DNA of 64,000 nucleotides, taken from the NCBI GenBank assembly GCA_039566865.1, contig CM076949.1, positions 2,046,001 through 2,110,000 on the forward strand, in the 5' to 3' direction. The notes under the pieces were generated by a model. That model did no database searches, was not told where the DNA came from, and saw only the letters and a list, made by a program, of their open reading frames with translations. This DNA comes from Aurelia coerulea. Lineage: Eukaryota > Cnidaria > Scyphozoa > Semaeostomeae > Ulmaridae. Both the position numbers and the translations under genes were made by a program. Of this stretch, positions 20,981-36,300 are shown one piece after another (the stretch's first letter is position 1; every line of letters begins with the position of its first letter).

Positions 20981-23900
20981 TCAATTAAAGTTTCTCTCTA
21001 AATTTCTCACATCATTGGAATATATGCTTTTCCGTGGTAGTGATTCTCTACCAAATTCTCGCATCTATTGCAATCTATCGTAAAATTTAATATCTCTGGT
21101 TCTGCATTAGCTACAGCAGTCTGAGTGACTTTTTTGAACTCAGCATTCAATTCGGCATCGACGCATTGCTACAACAAATCGATTAACGATTCTCTATAAA
21201 TTTCTAACATCATTGGAATAGATGCTTTTCCATGGTAGTGATTCTCTACCAAATTCTCGCATCTATTACAATCTATCGTAAACGTTGAATATCTCTGGTC
21301 CTGCAACAGCTACAGCAGTCTGAGTAACTTTTTTGAACTCAGCATTCAATTCTGCATCGAAGCATTGCTACAACAAATCGATTAACGATTCTCTATAAAT
21401 TTCTAACATCATTGGAATAGATGCTTTTCCGTGGTAGTGATTCTCTACCAAATTATCGCATCTATTGCAATCTATCGTAAACCTTCAATATCTCTGGTCC
21501 TGCAACAGCTACAGCAGTCTGAGTAACTTTTTGCAACTCAGCATTCAATTCTGCATCAAAGCATTGCTACAACAAGTCAATTAAAGTTTCTCACTAAATT
21601 TCTCACATCATTGGAATAGATGCTTTTCCGTGGTAGTGATTCTCTACCAAATTCTCGCATCTATTGCAATCTATCGTAAACGTTGAATATCTCTGGTCCT
21701 GCAACAGCTACAGCAGTCTGAGTAAAATTTTTGAACTCAACATTCAATTTTGCATCGAAGCATTGCTACAACAAATCAAATTAAAGATTCTCTATAAATT
21801 TCTCACATCATTGGAATAGATGCTTTTCCGTGGTAGTGATTCTCTACCAAATTCTCACATCTATTGCAATCTATCGTAAACGTTCAATATCTCTGGTCCT
21901 GCAACAGCTACAGATGTCTGAGTAACTTTTTGAACTCAGCATTCAATTCTGCATCAAAGCATTGCTACAACAAGTCAATTAAAGATCTCTCTAAATTTCT
22001 CACATCATTGGAATAGATGCTTTTCCGTGGTAGTGATTCTCTACCAAATTCTCGCATCTATTGCAATCTATCGTAAACGTTCAATATCTCTGGTCCTGCA
22101 ACAGCTACAGCAGTCTGAGTAACTTTTGGAACTCAGCATTCATTTCTGCATCAAAGCATTGCTACAACAAGTCAATTAAAGTTTCTCTCTAAATTTCTCA
22201 CATCATTGGAATATATGCTTTTCCGTGGTAGTGATTCTCTACCAAATTCTCGCATCTATTGCAATCTATCGTAAACGTTGAATATCTCTGGTTCTGCAAC
22301 AGCTACAGCAGTCTGAGTGACTTTTTTGAACTCAGCATTCAATTCTGCATCGAAGCATTGCTACAACAAATCGATTAACGATTCTCTCTAAATTTCTCAC
22401 ATCATTGGAATAGATGCTTTTCCATGGTAGTGATTCTCTACCAAATTCTCGCATCTATTACAATCTATCGTAAACGTTGAATATCTCTGGTCCTGCAACA
22501 GCTACAGCAGTCTGAGTAACTTTTTTGAACTCAGCATTCAATTCTGCATCGAAGCATTGCTACAACAAATCAATTAACGATTCTCTATAAATTTCTCACA
22601 TCATTGGAATAGATGCTTTTCCGTGGTAGTGATTCTCTACCAAATTCTCGCATCTATTACAATCCATCGTAAACGTTCAATATCTCTGGTCCTGCAACAG
22701 CTACAGCAGTCTTAGTAACTTTTTGCAACTCAGCATTCAATTCTGCATCGAAGCATTGCTACAACAAGTCAATTAAAGTTTCTCTCTAAATTTCTCACAT
22801 CATTGGAATAGATGCTTTTCCGTGGTAGTGATTCTCTACCAAATTCTCGCATCTATTACAATCTATCGTAAACGTTGAATATCTCTGGTCCTGCAACAGC
22901 TACAGCAGTCTGAGTAACTTTTTTGAACTCAGCATTCAATTTTGCATCGAAGCATTGCTACAACAAGTCAATTAACGATTCTCTATAAATTTCTCACATC
23001 ATTGGAATAGATGCTTTTCCGTGGTAGTGATTCTCTACCAAATTCTCACATCTATTGCAATCTATCGTAAACGTTCAATATCTCTGGTCCTGCAACAGCT
23101 ACAGCAGTCTGAGTAACATTTTTGAACTCAGCATTCAATTCTGCATCAAAGCATTGCTACAACAAGTCAATTAAAGTTTCTCTCTAAATTTCTCACATCA
23201 TTGGAATAGATGCTTTTCCGTGGTAGTGATTCTCTACCAAATTCTCGCATCTATTACAATCTATCGTAAACGTTCAATATCTCTGGTCCTGCAACAGCTA
23301 CAGCAGTCTTAGTAACTTTTTGCAACTCAGCATTCAATTCTGCATCAAAGCATTGCTACAACAAGTCAATTAAAGTTTCTCTCTAAATTTCTCACATCAT
23401 TGGAATATATGCTTTTCCGTGGTAGTGATTCTCTACCAAATTCTCGCATCTATTGCAATCTATCGTAAAATTTAATATCTCTGGTCCTGCATTAGCTACA
23501 GCAGTCTGAATGACTTTTTTGAACTCAGCATTCAATTCTGCATCGTAGCATTACTACAACAAATCAATTAACGATTCTCTATAAATTTATGACATCATTG
23601 GAATAGATGCTTTTCCGTGGTAGTGATTCTCTACCAAATTCTCGCATCTATTAAAATCTATCGTAAACGTTGAATATCTCTGGTCCTGCAACAGCTACAG
23701 CAGTCTGAGTAACATTTTTGAACTCAGCATTCAATTCTGCATCGAAGCATTGCTACAAGAAGTCAATTAAAGATTCTCTATAAATTTCTCACATCATTGG
23801 AATAGATGCTTTTCCGTGGTAGTGATTCTCTACCAAATTCTCGCATCTATGGCAATCTATCGTAAACGTTGAATATATCTGGTCCTGCAACAGCTACAGC

Positions 23901-26900
23901 AGTCTGAGTAACATTTTTGAACTCAGCATTCAATTCTGCATCAAAGCATTGCTACAACAGGTCAATTAAAGTTTCTCTCTAAATTTCTCACATCATTGGA
24001 ATAGATGCTTTTCCGTGGTAGTGATTCTCTACCAAATTCTCGCATCTATTGCAATCTATCGTAAACGTTGAATATCTCTGGTCCTGCAACAGCTACAGCA
24101 GTCTGAGTGACTTTTTTGAACTCAGCATTCAATTCTGCATCGAAGCATTGCTACAACAAATCGATTAACGATTCTCTATAAATTTCTCATATCATTGGAA
24201 TAGATGCTTTTCCGTGGTAGTGATTCTCTACCAAATTCTCACATCTATTGCAATCTATCGTAAACGTTTAATATCTCTGGTCCTGCATTAGCTACAGCAG
24301 TCTGAGTAACATTTTTGAATTCAACATTCAATTTTGCATCGAAGCATTGCTACAACAAGTCAAATTAAAGATTCTCTATAAATTTCTCACATCATTGGAA
24401 TAGATGCTTTTCCGTGGTAGTGATTCTCTACCAAATTCTCGCATCTATGGCAATCTATCGTAAACGTTGAATATCTCTGGTCCTGCAACAGCTACAGCAG
24501 TCTGAGTAACTTTTTTGAACTCAGCATTCAATTCTGCATCGAAAGCATTGCTACAACAAGTCAATTAATGATTCTCTATAAATTTCTCACATCATTGGAA
24601 TAGATGCTTTTCCGTGGTAGTGATTCTCTACCAAATTCTCACATCTATTGCAATCTATCGTAAACGTTGAATATATCTGGTCCTGCAACAGCAACAGCAG
24701 TCTGAGTAACTTTTTTGAATTCAGCATTCAATTCTGCATAGAAGCATTGCTACAACAAATTGATTAACGATTCTCTATAAATTTCTCACATCATTGGAAT
24801 AGATGCTTTTCCGTGGTAGTGATTCTCTACCAAATTCTCGCATCTATTGCAATCTATCGTAAACGTTGAATATCTCTCGTCCTGCAACAGCTACAGCAGT
24901 CTGACTGACTTTTTTGAACTCAGCATTCAATTCTGCATCGAAGCATTGCTACAACAAATCGATTAACGATTCTCTATAAATTTCTCACATCATTGGAATA
25001 GATGCTTTTCCGTGGTAGTGATTCTCTACCAAATTCTCACATCTATTGCAATCTATCGTAAACGTTGAATATCTCTGGTCCTGCAACAGCTACAGCAGTC
25101 TGAGTAACTTTTTTGAACTCAGCATTCAATTCTGCATCGAAGCATTGCTACAACAAGTCAATTAAAGATTCTCTATAAATTTCTCACATCATTGGAATAG
25201 ATGCTTTTCCATGGTAGTGATTCTCTACCAAATTCTCGCATCTATTACAATCTATCGTAAACGTTGAATATCTCTGGTCCTGCAACAGCTACAGCAGTCT
25301 GAGTAACTTTTTTGAACTCAGCATTCAATTCTGCATCGAAGCATTGCTACAACAAATCGATTAACGATTCTCTATAAATTTCTCACATCATTGGAATAGA
25401 TGCTTTTCCATGGTAGTGATTCTCTACCAAATTCTCGCATCTATTACAATCTATCGTAAACGTTCAATATCTCTGGTCCTGCAACAGCTACAGCAGTCTG
25501 AGTAACTTTTTGAACTCAGCATTCAATTCTGCATCAAAGCATTGCTACAACAAGTCAATTAAAGATTCTCTCTAAATTTCTCACATCATTGGAATAGATG
25601 CTTTTCCGTGGTAGTGATTCTCTACCAAATTCTCACATCTATTGCAATCTATCGTAAACGTTGAATATCTCTGGTCCTGCAACAGCTACAGCAGTCTGAG
25701 TGACTTTTTTGAACTCAGCATTCAATTCGGCATCGAAGCATTGCTACAACAAATCAATTAATGATTCTCTATAAATTTCTCACATCATTGGAATAGATGC
25801 TTTTCCGTGGTAGTGATTCTCTACCAAATTCTCGCATCTATTGCAATCTATCGTAAACGTTGAATATCTCTGGTCCTGCAACAGCTACAGCAGTCTGAGT
25901 AACTTTTTTGAACTCAGCATTCAATTCTGCATCGAAGCATTGCTACAACAAGTCAATTAAAGATTCTCTCTAAATTTCTCACATCATTGGAATAGATGCT
26001 TTTCCATGGTAGTGATTCTCTACCAAATTCTCGCATCTATTACAATCTATCGTAAACGTTGAATATCTCTGGTCCTGCAACAGCTACAGCAGTCTGAGTA
26101 ACTTTTTTGAAGTCAGCATTCAATTCTGCATCAAAGCATTGCTACAACAAATCGATTAACGATTCTCTATAAATTTCTAACATCATTGGAATAGATGCTT
26201 TTCCATGGTAGTGATTCTCTACCAAATTCTCGCATCTATTACAATCTATCGTAAACGTTGAATATCTCTGGTCCTGCAACAGCTACAGCAGTCTGAGTAA
26301 CTTTTTTGAACTCAGCATTCAATTCTGCATCGAAGCATTGCTACAACAAATCGATTAACGATTCTCTATAAATTTCTCACATCATTGGAATAGATGCTTT
26401 TCCGTGGTAGTGATTCTCTACCAAATTCTCACATCTATTGCAATCTATCGTAAACGTTGAATATCTCTGGTCTGCAACAGCTACAGCAGTCTGAGTAACT
26501 TTTTGAACTCAGCATTCAATTCTGCATCAAAGCATTGCTACAACAAGTCAATTAAAGATTCTCTCTAAATTTCTCACATCATTGGAATAGATGCTTTTCC
26601 GTGGTAGTGATTCTCTACCAAATTCTCGCATCTATTGCAATCTATCGTAAACGTTGAATATCTCTGGTCCTGCAACAGCTACAGCAGTCTGAGTGACTTT
26701 TTTGAACTCAGCATTCAATTTCTGCATCGAAGCATTGCTACAACAAATCAATTAACGATTCTCTATAAATTTCTCACATCATTGGAATAGATGCTTTTCC
26801 GTGGTAGTGATTCTCTACCAAATTCTCGCATCTATTGCAATCTATCGTAAACGTTGAATATCTCTGGTCCTGCAACAGCTACAGCAGTCTGAGTAACTTT

Positions 26901-27623
26901 TTTGAACTCAGCATTCAATTCTGCATCAAAGCATTGCTACAACAAATCAATTAACGATTCTCTATAAATTTCTAACATCATTGGAATAGATGCTTTTCCA
27001 TGGTAGTGATTCTCTACCAAATTCTCGCATCTATTACAATCTATCGTAAACGTTGAATATCTCTGGTCCTGCAACAGCTACAGCAGTCTGAGTAACTTTT
27101 TTGAACTCAGCATTCAATTCTGCATCAAAGCATTGCTACAACAAATCGATTAACGATTCTCTATAAATTTCTCACATCATTGGAATAGATGCTTTTCCAT
27201 GGTAGTGATTCTCTACCAAATTCTCGCATCTATTGCAATCTATCGTAAACGTTCAATATCTCTGGTCCTGCAACAGCTACAGCAGTCTGAGTAACTTTTT
27301 TGAACTCAGCATTCAATTCTGCATCAAAGCATTGCTACAACAAGTCAATTAAAGATTCTCTCTAAATTTCTCACATCATTGGAATAGATGCTTTTCCGTG
27401 GTAGTGATTCTCTACCAAATTCTCGCATCTATTGCAATCTATCGTAAACGTTCAATATCTCTGGTCCTGCAACAGCTATAGCAGTCTGAGTAACTTTTTT
27501 GAACTCAGCATTCAATTCTGCATCGAAACATTGCTACAACAAGATCAATTAACGATTCTCTATAAATTTCTCACATCATTGGAATAGATGCTTTTCCGTG
27601 GTAGTGATTCTCTACCAAATTCT

Positions 27624-28370
27624 TGTTGGGGATACATGGTACTCCCCGTATTGTTTTTCAGCTTTGTTTTTTGGTCAACTTGACAGCTAATCAGCACGGG
27701 GACTATGAACGCATGCGCTGTGGACATAATTCAATCATTTAAATATCTGCAGCCGTTGCGAAGAAAGTTGCAGTGACAGCAAGCAGTCGGGGAAGATTCG
27801 CAGCTCGATGTGCGGTTAACTTAGCATATATTTTATCAATTCTTAACTGCAGTTATGTTTGATATATGCCCACAAGAAACTGCAAACAAAGATTTCATGA
27901 TGGACCTTTCTGGAAGCTTGGCACAGAAGTAAATGTTGAACGGTTTTGGTCTTGCGTTGATAAATTGGCCTAGGCAAAACAAGATAGCGCTCCGTGTATG
28001 GAAAGCCCCGTTAAATTTCAAGGAGGCCATTTGAAGCAAACCAAGCAAAGTTAAGTTGGCATATGAATATCATTTCTTAACCAGATAAATACATTTCTTT
28101 GCCAAACTTCCATGAAACGCTATCGCAAGCGATTCTGATTAAAAACCTTTCACCCATTGTTCTCTCGTCTAAAATTGATCGTTCTGTGGCGGATGTGGTT
28201 TCTTTTCAATGTCTGACTTCCAGTTTCCTTTCAAATGACTAAAAGTTCGTGATGAAAATAGTGGCATTACGTAATCGAATCAGCAAAAATTTACACACTA
28301 CGCATGCGTTCATAGTCCCCGAGGGGATATCCACGTCCTCGTCAACTTGAGCTTGCACGTATCCCCAACA
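27624..28370. mobile_element. 747-bp TG...CA inverted-repeat element
   Basis: It begins TGTTGGGGATAC and ends GTATCCCCAACA. The monomer 6-mer AATTCT is duplicated at 27618-27623 and 28371-28376. A perfect 21-bp subterminal inverted repeat lies at 27697-27717 and 28301-28321 (core GGGGACTATGAACGCATGCG). TG...CA ends with a 6-bp duplication could mean a solo LTR, but the subterminal inverted repeats favour a non-autonomous DNA transposon. The interior encodes nothing recognisable; a 70-residue minus-strand frame at 27836-28048 has no family motif. Confidence 0.75.
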
Positions 28371-30123
28371 AATTCTCGCATCTATTGCAATCTATCGTAA
28401 ACGTTGAATATCTCTGGTCCTGCATTAGCTACAGCAGTCTGAGTGACTTTTTTGAACTCAACATTCAATTCTGCATCGAAGCATTACTACAACAAATCAA
28501 TTAGCGATTCTCTATAAATTTCTCACATCATTGGAATAGATGCTTTTCCGTGGTAGTGATTCTCTACCAAATTCTCACATCTATTGCAATCTATCGTAAA
28601 CGTTGAATATCTCTGGTCCTGCAACAGCTACAGCAGTCTGAGTAACATTTTTGAACTCAGCATTCAATTCTGCATCGAAGCATTGCTACAACAAATCGAT
28701 TAGCGATTCTCTATAAATTTCTCACATCATTGGAATAGATGCTTTTCCGTGGTAGTGATTCTCTACCAAATTCTCGCATCTATTGCAATCTATCGTAAAC
28801 GTTGAATATCTCTGGTCCTGCATCAGCTACAGCAGTCTGAGTGACTTTTTTGAACTCAGCATTCAATTCTGCATCAAAGCATTGCTACAACAAATCGATT
28901 AACGATTCTCTATAAATTTCTAACATCATTGGAATAGATGCTTTTCCATGGTAGTGATTCTCTACCAAATTCTCGCATCTATTGCAATCTATCGTAAACG
29001 TTGAATATCTCTGGTCCTGCAACAGCTACAGCAGTCTGAGTAACTTTTTTGAACTCAGCATTCAATTCTGCATCGAAGCATTGCTACAACAAGTCAATTA
29101 AAGATTCTCTCTAAATTTCTCACATCATTGGAATAGATGCTTTTCCATGGTAGTGATTCTCTACCAAATTCTCGCATCTATTACAATCTATCGTAAACGT
29201 TGAATATCTCTGGTCCTGCAACAGCTACAGCAGTCTGAGTAACTTTTTTGAACTCAGCATTCAATTCTGCATCGAAGCATTGCTACAACAAATCAATTAA
29301 CGATTCTCTATAAATTTCTGACATCATTGGAATAGATGCTTTTCCGTGGTAGTGATTCTCTACCAAATTCTCGCATCTATTACAATCTATCGTAAACGTT
29401 GAATATCTCTGGTCCTGCAACAGCTACAGCAGTCTGAGTAACTTTTTGAACTCAGCATTCAATTCTGCATCGAAGCATTGCTACAACAAGTCAATTAAAG
29501 TTTCTCTCTAAATTTCTCACATCATTGGAATAGATGCTTTTCCGTGGTAGTGATTCTCTACCAAATTCTCGCATCTATTAAAATCTATCGTAAACGTTGA
29601 ATATCTCTGGTCCTGCAACAGCTACAGCAGTCTGAGTAACTTTTTTGAACTCAGCATTCAATTCTGCATCGAAGCATTGCTACAACAAGTCAATTAAAGT
29701 TTCTCTCTAAATTTCTCACATCATTGGAATAGATGCTTTTCCGTGGTAGTGATTCTCTACCAAATTCTCACATCTATTGCAATCTATCGTAAACGTTGAA
29801 TATCTCTGGTCCTGCAACAGCTACAGCAGTCTGAGTAACTTTTTTGAACTCAGCATTCAATTCTGCATCGAAGCATTGCTACAACAAATCAATTAACGAT
29901 TCTCTATAAATTTCTCACATCATTGGAATAGATGCTTTTCCGTGGTAGTGATTCTCTACCAAATTCTCGCATCTATTACAATCTATCGTAAACGTTGAAT
30001 ATCTCTGGTCCTGCAACAGCTACAGCAGTCTGAGTAACTTTTTTGAACTCAGCATTCAATTCTGCATCAAAGCATTGCTACAACAAGTCAATTAAAGATT
30101 CTCTCTAAATTTCTCACATCATT

Positions 30124-30322
30124 GGAATAGATGCTTTTCCGTGGTAGTGATTCTCTACCAAATTCTCGCATCTATTGCAATCTATCGTAAACGTTGAATA
30201 TCTCTGGTCCTGCAACAGCTACAGCAGTCTGAGTAACTTTTTTGAACTCAGCATTCAATTCTGCATCGAAGCATTGCTACAACAAGTCAATTAAAGATTC
30301 TCTATAAATTTCTCACATCATT
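30124..30322 (+). repeat. Representative 199-bp core monomer
   Basis: Counted from GGAAT, this copy shows the main landmarks: hairpin GGTAG/CTACC, AATTCTCGCATCTATTGCAA, CGTAAACGTTGAATATCTCT, GGTCCTGCAACAGCTACAGC, AACTCAGCATTCAATTCTGC, ATCGAAGCATTGCTACAAC and a final CTCACATCATT. Four spaced anchors (TTCTCGCAT, TCCTGCAAC, TTCTGCATC, TTCTCACATC) lie 44, 51, 51 and 53 bp apart around the unit, suggesting a diverged four-fold internal repeat. Confidence 0.9.
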
Positions 30323-33300
30323 GGAATAGATGCTTTTCCGTGGTAGTGATTCTCTACCAAATTCTCACATCTATTGCAATCTATCGTAAACGTTGAATAT
30401 CTCTGGTCCTGCAACAGCTACAGCAGTCTGAGTAACTTTTTGAACTCAGCATTCAATTCTGCATCGAAGCATTGCTACAACAAGTCAATTAAAGTTTCTC
30501 TCTAAATTTCTCACATCATTGGAATAGATGCTTTTCCGTGGTAGTGATTCTCTACCAAATTCTCGCATCTATTACAATCTATCGTAAACGTTGAATATCT
30601 CTGGTCCTGCAACAGCTACAGCAGTCTGAGTAACTTTTTTGAACTCAGCATTCAATTCTGCATCGAAGCATTGCTACAACAAGTCAATTAAAGTTTCTCT
30701 CTAAATTTCTCACATCATTGGAATAGATGCTTTTCCGTGGTAGTGATTCTCTACCAAATTCTCGCATCTATTGCAATCTATCGTAAACGTTCAATATCTC
30801 TGGTCCTGCAACAGCTACAGCAGTCTGAGTAACTTTTTTGAACTCAGCATTCAATTCTGCATCGAAGCATTGCTACAACAAGTCAATTAACGATTCTCTA
30901 TAAATTTCTCACATCATTGGAATAGATGCTTTTCCGTGGTAGTGATTCTCTACCAAATTCTCGCATCTATTGCAATCTATCGTAAACGTTCAATATCTCT
31001 GGTCCTGCAACAGCTACAGCAGTCTGAGTGACTTTTTTGAACTCAACATTCAATTCTGCATCGAAGCATTGCTACAACAAATCAATTAACGATTCTCTAT
31101 AAATTTCTCACATCATTGGAATAGATGCTTTTCCGTGGTAGTGATTCTCTACCAAATTCTCACATCTATTGCAATCTATCGTAAACGTTGAATATCTCTG
31201 GTCCTGCAACAGCTACAGCAGTCTGAGTAACATTTTTGAACTCAGCATTCAATTCTGCATCAAAGCATTGCTACAACAAATCGATTAACGATTCTCTATA
31301 AATTTCTAACATCATTGGAATAGATGCTTTTCCATGGTAGTGATTCTCTACCAAATTCTCGCATCTATTACAATCTATCGTAAACGTTGAATATCTCTGG
31401 TCCTGCAACAGCTACAGCAGTCTGAGTAACTTTTTTGAACTCAGCATTCAATTCTGCATCGAAGCATTGCTACAACAAATCAATTAACGATTCTCTATAA
31501 ATTTCTCACATCATTGGAATAGATGCTTTTCCGTGGTAGTGATTCTCTACCAAATTCTCGCATCTATTGCAATCTATCGTAAACGTTCAATATCTCTGGT
31601 CCTGCAACAGCTACAGCAGTCTGAGTAACTTTTTTGAACTCAGCATTCAATTCTGCATCGAAGCATTGCTACAACAAGTCAATTAAAGATTCTCTCTAAA
31701 TTTCTCACATCATTGGAATAGATGCTTTTCCGTGGTAGTGATTCTCTACCAAATTCTCGCATCTATTGCAATCTATCGTAAACGTTGAATATCTCTGGTC
31801 CTGCAACAGCTACAGCAGTCTGAGTAACTTTTTTGAACTCAGCATTCAATTCTGCATCGAAGCATTGCTACAACAAGTCAATTAAAGTTTCTCTCTAAAT
31901 TTCTCACATCATTGGAATAGATGCTTTTCCGTGGTAGTGATTCTCTACCAAATTCTCGCATCTATTGCAATCTATCGTAAACGTTGAATATCTCTGGTCC
32001 TGCAACAGCTACAGCAGTCTGAGTAACTTTTTTGAACTCAGCATTCAATTCTGCATCGAAGCATTGCTACAACAAATCAATTAACGATTCTCTATAAATT
32101 TCTGACATCATTGGAATAGATGCTTTTCCGTGGTAGTGATTCTCTACCAAATTCTCGCATCTATTACAATCTATCGTAAACGTTGAATATCTCTGGTCCT
32201 GCAACAGCTACAGCAGTCTGAGTAACTTTTTTGAACTCAGCATTCAATTCTGCATCAAAGCATTGCTACAACAAGTCAATTAAAGTTTCTCTCTAAATTT
32301 CTCACATCATTGGAATAGATGCTTTTCCGTGGTAGTGATTCTCTACCAAATTCTCACATCTATTGCAATCTATCGTAAACGTTGAATATCTCTGGTCCTG
32401 CAACAGCTACAGCAGTCTGAGTAACTTTTTTGAACTCAGCATTCAATTCTGCATCGAAGCATTGCTACAACAAGTCAATTAAAGATTCTCTATAAATTTC
32501 TCACATCATTGGAATAGATGCTTTTCCGTGGTAGTGATTCTCTACCAAATTCTCACATCTATTGCAATCTATCGTAAACGTTCAATATCTCTGGTCCTGC
32601 AACAGCTACAGCAGTCTGAGTAACTTTTTGCAACTCAGCATTCAATTCTGCATCAAAGCATTGCTACAACAAGTCAATTAAAGTTTCTCTCTAAATTTCT
32701 CACATCATTGGAATAGATGCTTTTCCGTGGTAGTGATTCTCTACCAAATTCTCGCATCTATTGCAATCTATCGTAAACGTTGAATATCTCTGGTCCTGCA
32801 ACAGCTACAGCAGTCTGAGTAACTTTTTTGAACTCAGCATTCAATTCTGCATCGAAGCATTGCTACAACAAGTCAATTAAAGTTTCTCTCTAAATTTCTC
32901 ACATCATTGGAATAGATGCTTTTCCGTGGTAGTGATTCTCTACCAAATTCTCGCATCTATTGCAATCTATCGTAAACGTTGAATATCTCTGGTCCTGCAA
33001 CAGCTACAGCAGTCTGAGTAACTTTTTTGAACTCAGCATTCAATTCTGCATCGAAGCATTGCTACAACAAGTCAATTAACGATTCTCTATAAATTTCTCA
33101 CATCATTGGAATAGATGCTTTTCCGTGGTAGTGATTCTCTACCAAATTCTCGCATCTATTACAATCTATCGTAAACGTTGAATATCTCTGGTCCTGCAAC
33201 AGCTACAGCACTCTGAGTGACTTTTTTGAACTCAGCATTCAATTCTGCATCGAAGCATTGCTACAACAAATCAATTAACGATTCTCTATAAATTTCTCAC

Positions 33301-36300
33301 ATCATTGGAATAGATGCTTTTCCGTGGTAGTGATTCTCTACCAAATTCTCACATCTATTGCAATCTATCGTAAACGTTGAATATCTCTGGTCCTGCAACA
33401 GCTACAGCAGTCTGAGTAACATTTTTGAACTCAGCATTCAATTCTGCATCGAATCATTGCTACAACAAATCGATTAACGATTCTCTATAGATTTCTCACA
33501 TCATTGGAATAGATGCTTTTCTGTGGTAGTGATTCTCTACCAAATTCTCGCATCTATTGCAATCTATCGTAAACGTTGAATATCTCTGGTCCTGCAACAG
33601 CTACAGCAGTCTGAGTGACTTTTTTGAACTCAGCATTCAATTCTGCATCGAAGCATTGCTACAACAAGTCAATTAACGATTCTCTCTAAATTTCTCACAT
33701 CATTGGAATAGATGCTTTTCCATGGTAGTGATTCTCTACCAAATTCTCGCATCTATTGCAATCTATCGTAAACGTTGAATATCTCTGGTCCTGCAACAGC
33801 TACAGCAGTCTGAGTAACTTTTTTGAACTCAGCATTCAATTCTGCATCGAAGCATTGCTACAACAAGTCAATTAAAGATTCTCTCTAAATTTCTCACATC
33901 ATTGGAATAGATGCTTTTCCATGGTAGTGATTCTCTACCAAATTCTCACATCTATTGCAATCTATCGTAAACGTTGAATATCTCTGGTCCTGCAACAGCT
34001 ACAGCAGTCTGAGTAACTTTTTTGAACTCAGCATTCAATTCTGCATCGAAGCATTGCTACAACAAATCAATTAACGATTCTCTATAAATTTCTCACATCA
34101 TTGGAATAGATGCTTTTCCGTGGTAGTGATTCTCTACCAAATTCTCACATCTATTGCAATCTATCGTAAACGTTGAATATCTCTGGTCCTGCAACAGCTA
34201 CAGCAGTCTGAGTAACATTTTTGAACTCAGCATTCAATTCTGCATCGAAGCATTGCTACAACAAATCGATTAACGATTCTCTATAAATTTCTCACATCAT
34301 TGGAATAGATGCTTTTCCGTGGTAGTGATTCTCTACCAAATTCTCACATCTATTGCAATCTATCGTAAACGTTGAATATCTCTGGTCCTGCAACAGCTAC
34401 AGCAGTCTGAGTGACTTTTTTGAACTCAGCATTCAATTCTGCATCGAAGCATTGCTACAACAAATCAATTAACGATTCTCTATAAATTTCTAACATCATT
34501 GGAATAGATGCTTTTCCATGGTAGTGATTCTCTACCAAATTCTCGCATCTATTACAATCTATCGTAAACGTTGAATATCTCTGGTCCTGCAACAGCTACA
34601 GCAGTCTGAGTAACTTTTTTGAACTCAGCATTCAATTCTGCATCGAAGCATTGCTACAACAAGTCAATTAAAGATTCTCTCTAAATTTCTCACATCATTG
34701 GAATAGATGCTTTTCCATGGTAGTGATTCTCTACCAAATTCTCGCATCTATTGCAATCTATCGTAAACGTTGAATATCTCTGGTCCTGCAACAGCTACAG
34801 CAGTCTGAGTAACTTTTTTGAACTCAGCATTCAATTCTGCATCGAAGCATTACTACAACAACTCAATTAACGATTGTCTATAAATTTATGACATCATTGG
34901 AATAGATGCTTTTCCGTGGTAGTGATTCTCTACCAAATTCTCGCATCTATTGCAATCTATCGTAAACGTTCAATATCTCTGGTCCTGCAACAGCTACAGC
35001 AGTCTGAGTAACTTTTTTGAACTCAGCATTCAATTCTGCATCAAAGCATTGCTACAACAAGTCAATTAAAGTTTCTCTCTAAATTTCTCACATCATTGGA
35101 ATAGATGCTTTTCCGTGGTAGTGATTCTCTACCAAATTCTCACATCTATTGCAATCTATCGTAAACGTTGAATATCTCTGGTCCTGCAACAGCTACAGCA
35201 GTCTGAGTAACTTTTTTGAACTCAGCATTCAATTCTGCATCGAAGCATTGCTACAACAAGTCAAATTAAAGATTCTCTCTAAATTTCTCACATCATTGGA
35301 ATAGATGCTTTTCCGTGGTAGTGATTCTCTACCAAATTCTCACATCTATTGCAATCTATCGTAAACGTTCAATATCTCTGGTCCTGCAACAGCTACAGCA
35401 GTCTGAGTAACGTTTTTGAAATCAGCATTTAATTCTGCATCGAAGCATTGCTACAACAAGTCAATTAAAGTTTCTCTCTAAATTTCTCACATCATTGGAA
35501 TAGATGCTTTTCCGTGGTAGTGATTCTCTACCAAATTCTCACATCTATTGCAATCTATCGTAAACGTTGAATATCTCTGGTCCTGCAACAGCTACAGCAG
35601 TCTGAGTAACTTTTTTGAACTCAGCATTCAATTCTGCATCGAAGCATTGCTACAACAAGTCAATTAAAGTTTCTCTCTAAATTTCTCACATCATTGGAAT
35701 AGATGCTTTTCCGTGGTAGTGATTCTCTACCAAATTCTCACATCTATTGCAATCTATCGTAAACGTTGAATATCTCTGGTCCTGCAACAGCTACAGCAGT
35801 CTGAGTGACTTTTTTGAATTCAGCATTCAAGTTTGCATCGTAGCATTGCTACAACAAATCGATTAACGATTCTCTATACGTTTCTCACATCATTGGAATA
35901 GATGCTTTTCCGTGGTAGTGATTCTCTACCAAATTCTCGCATCTATTGCAATCTATCGTAAACGTTGAATATCTCTGGTCCTGCAACAGCTACAGCAGTC
36001 TGAGTAACTTTTTTGAACTCAGCATTCAATTCTGCATCGAAGCATTGCTACAACAAGTCAATTAAAGATTCTCTCTAAATTTCTCACATCATTGGAATAG
36101 ATGCTTTTCCATGGTAGTGATTCTCTACCAAATTCTCGCATCTATTACAATCTATCGTAAACGTTGAATATCTCTGGTCCTGCAACAGCTACAGCAGTCT
36201 GAGTAACTTTTTTGAACTCAGCATTCAATTCGGCATCGAAGCATTGCTACAACAAGTCGATTAACGATTCTCTATAAATTTCTCACATCATTGGAATAGA

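Noticed and set aside
27836..28048. 70-codon minus-strand frame inside the 747-bp element
   Set aside because: No recognisable domain, and it lies within a non-coding inverted-repeat element.
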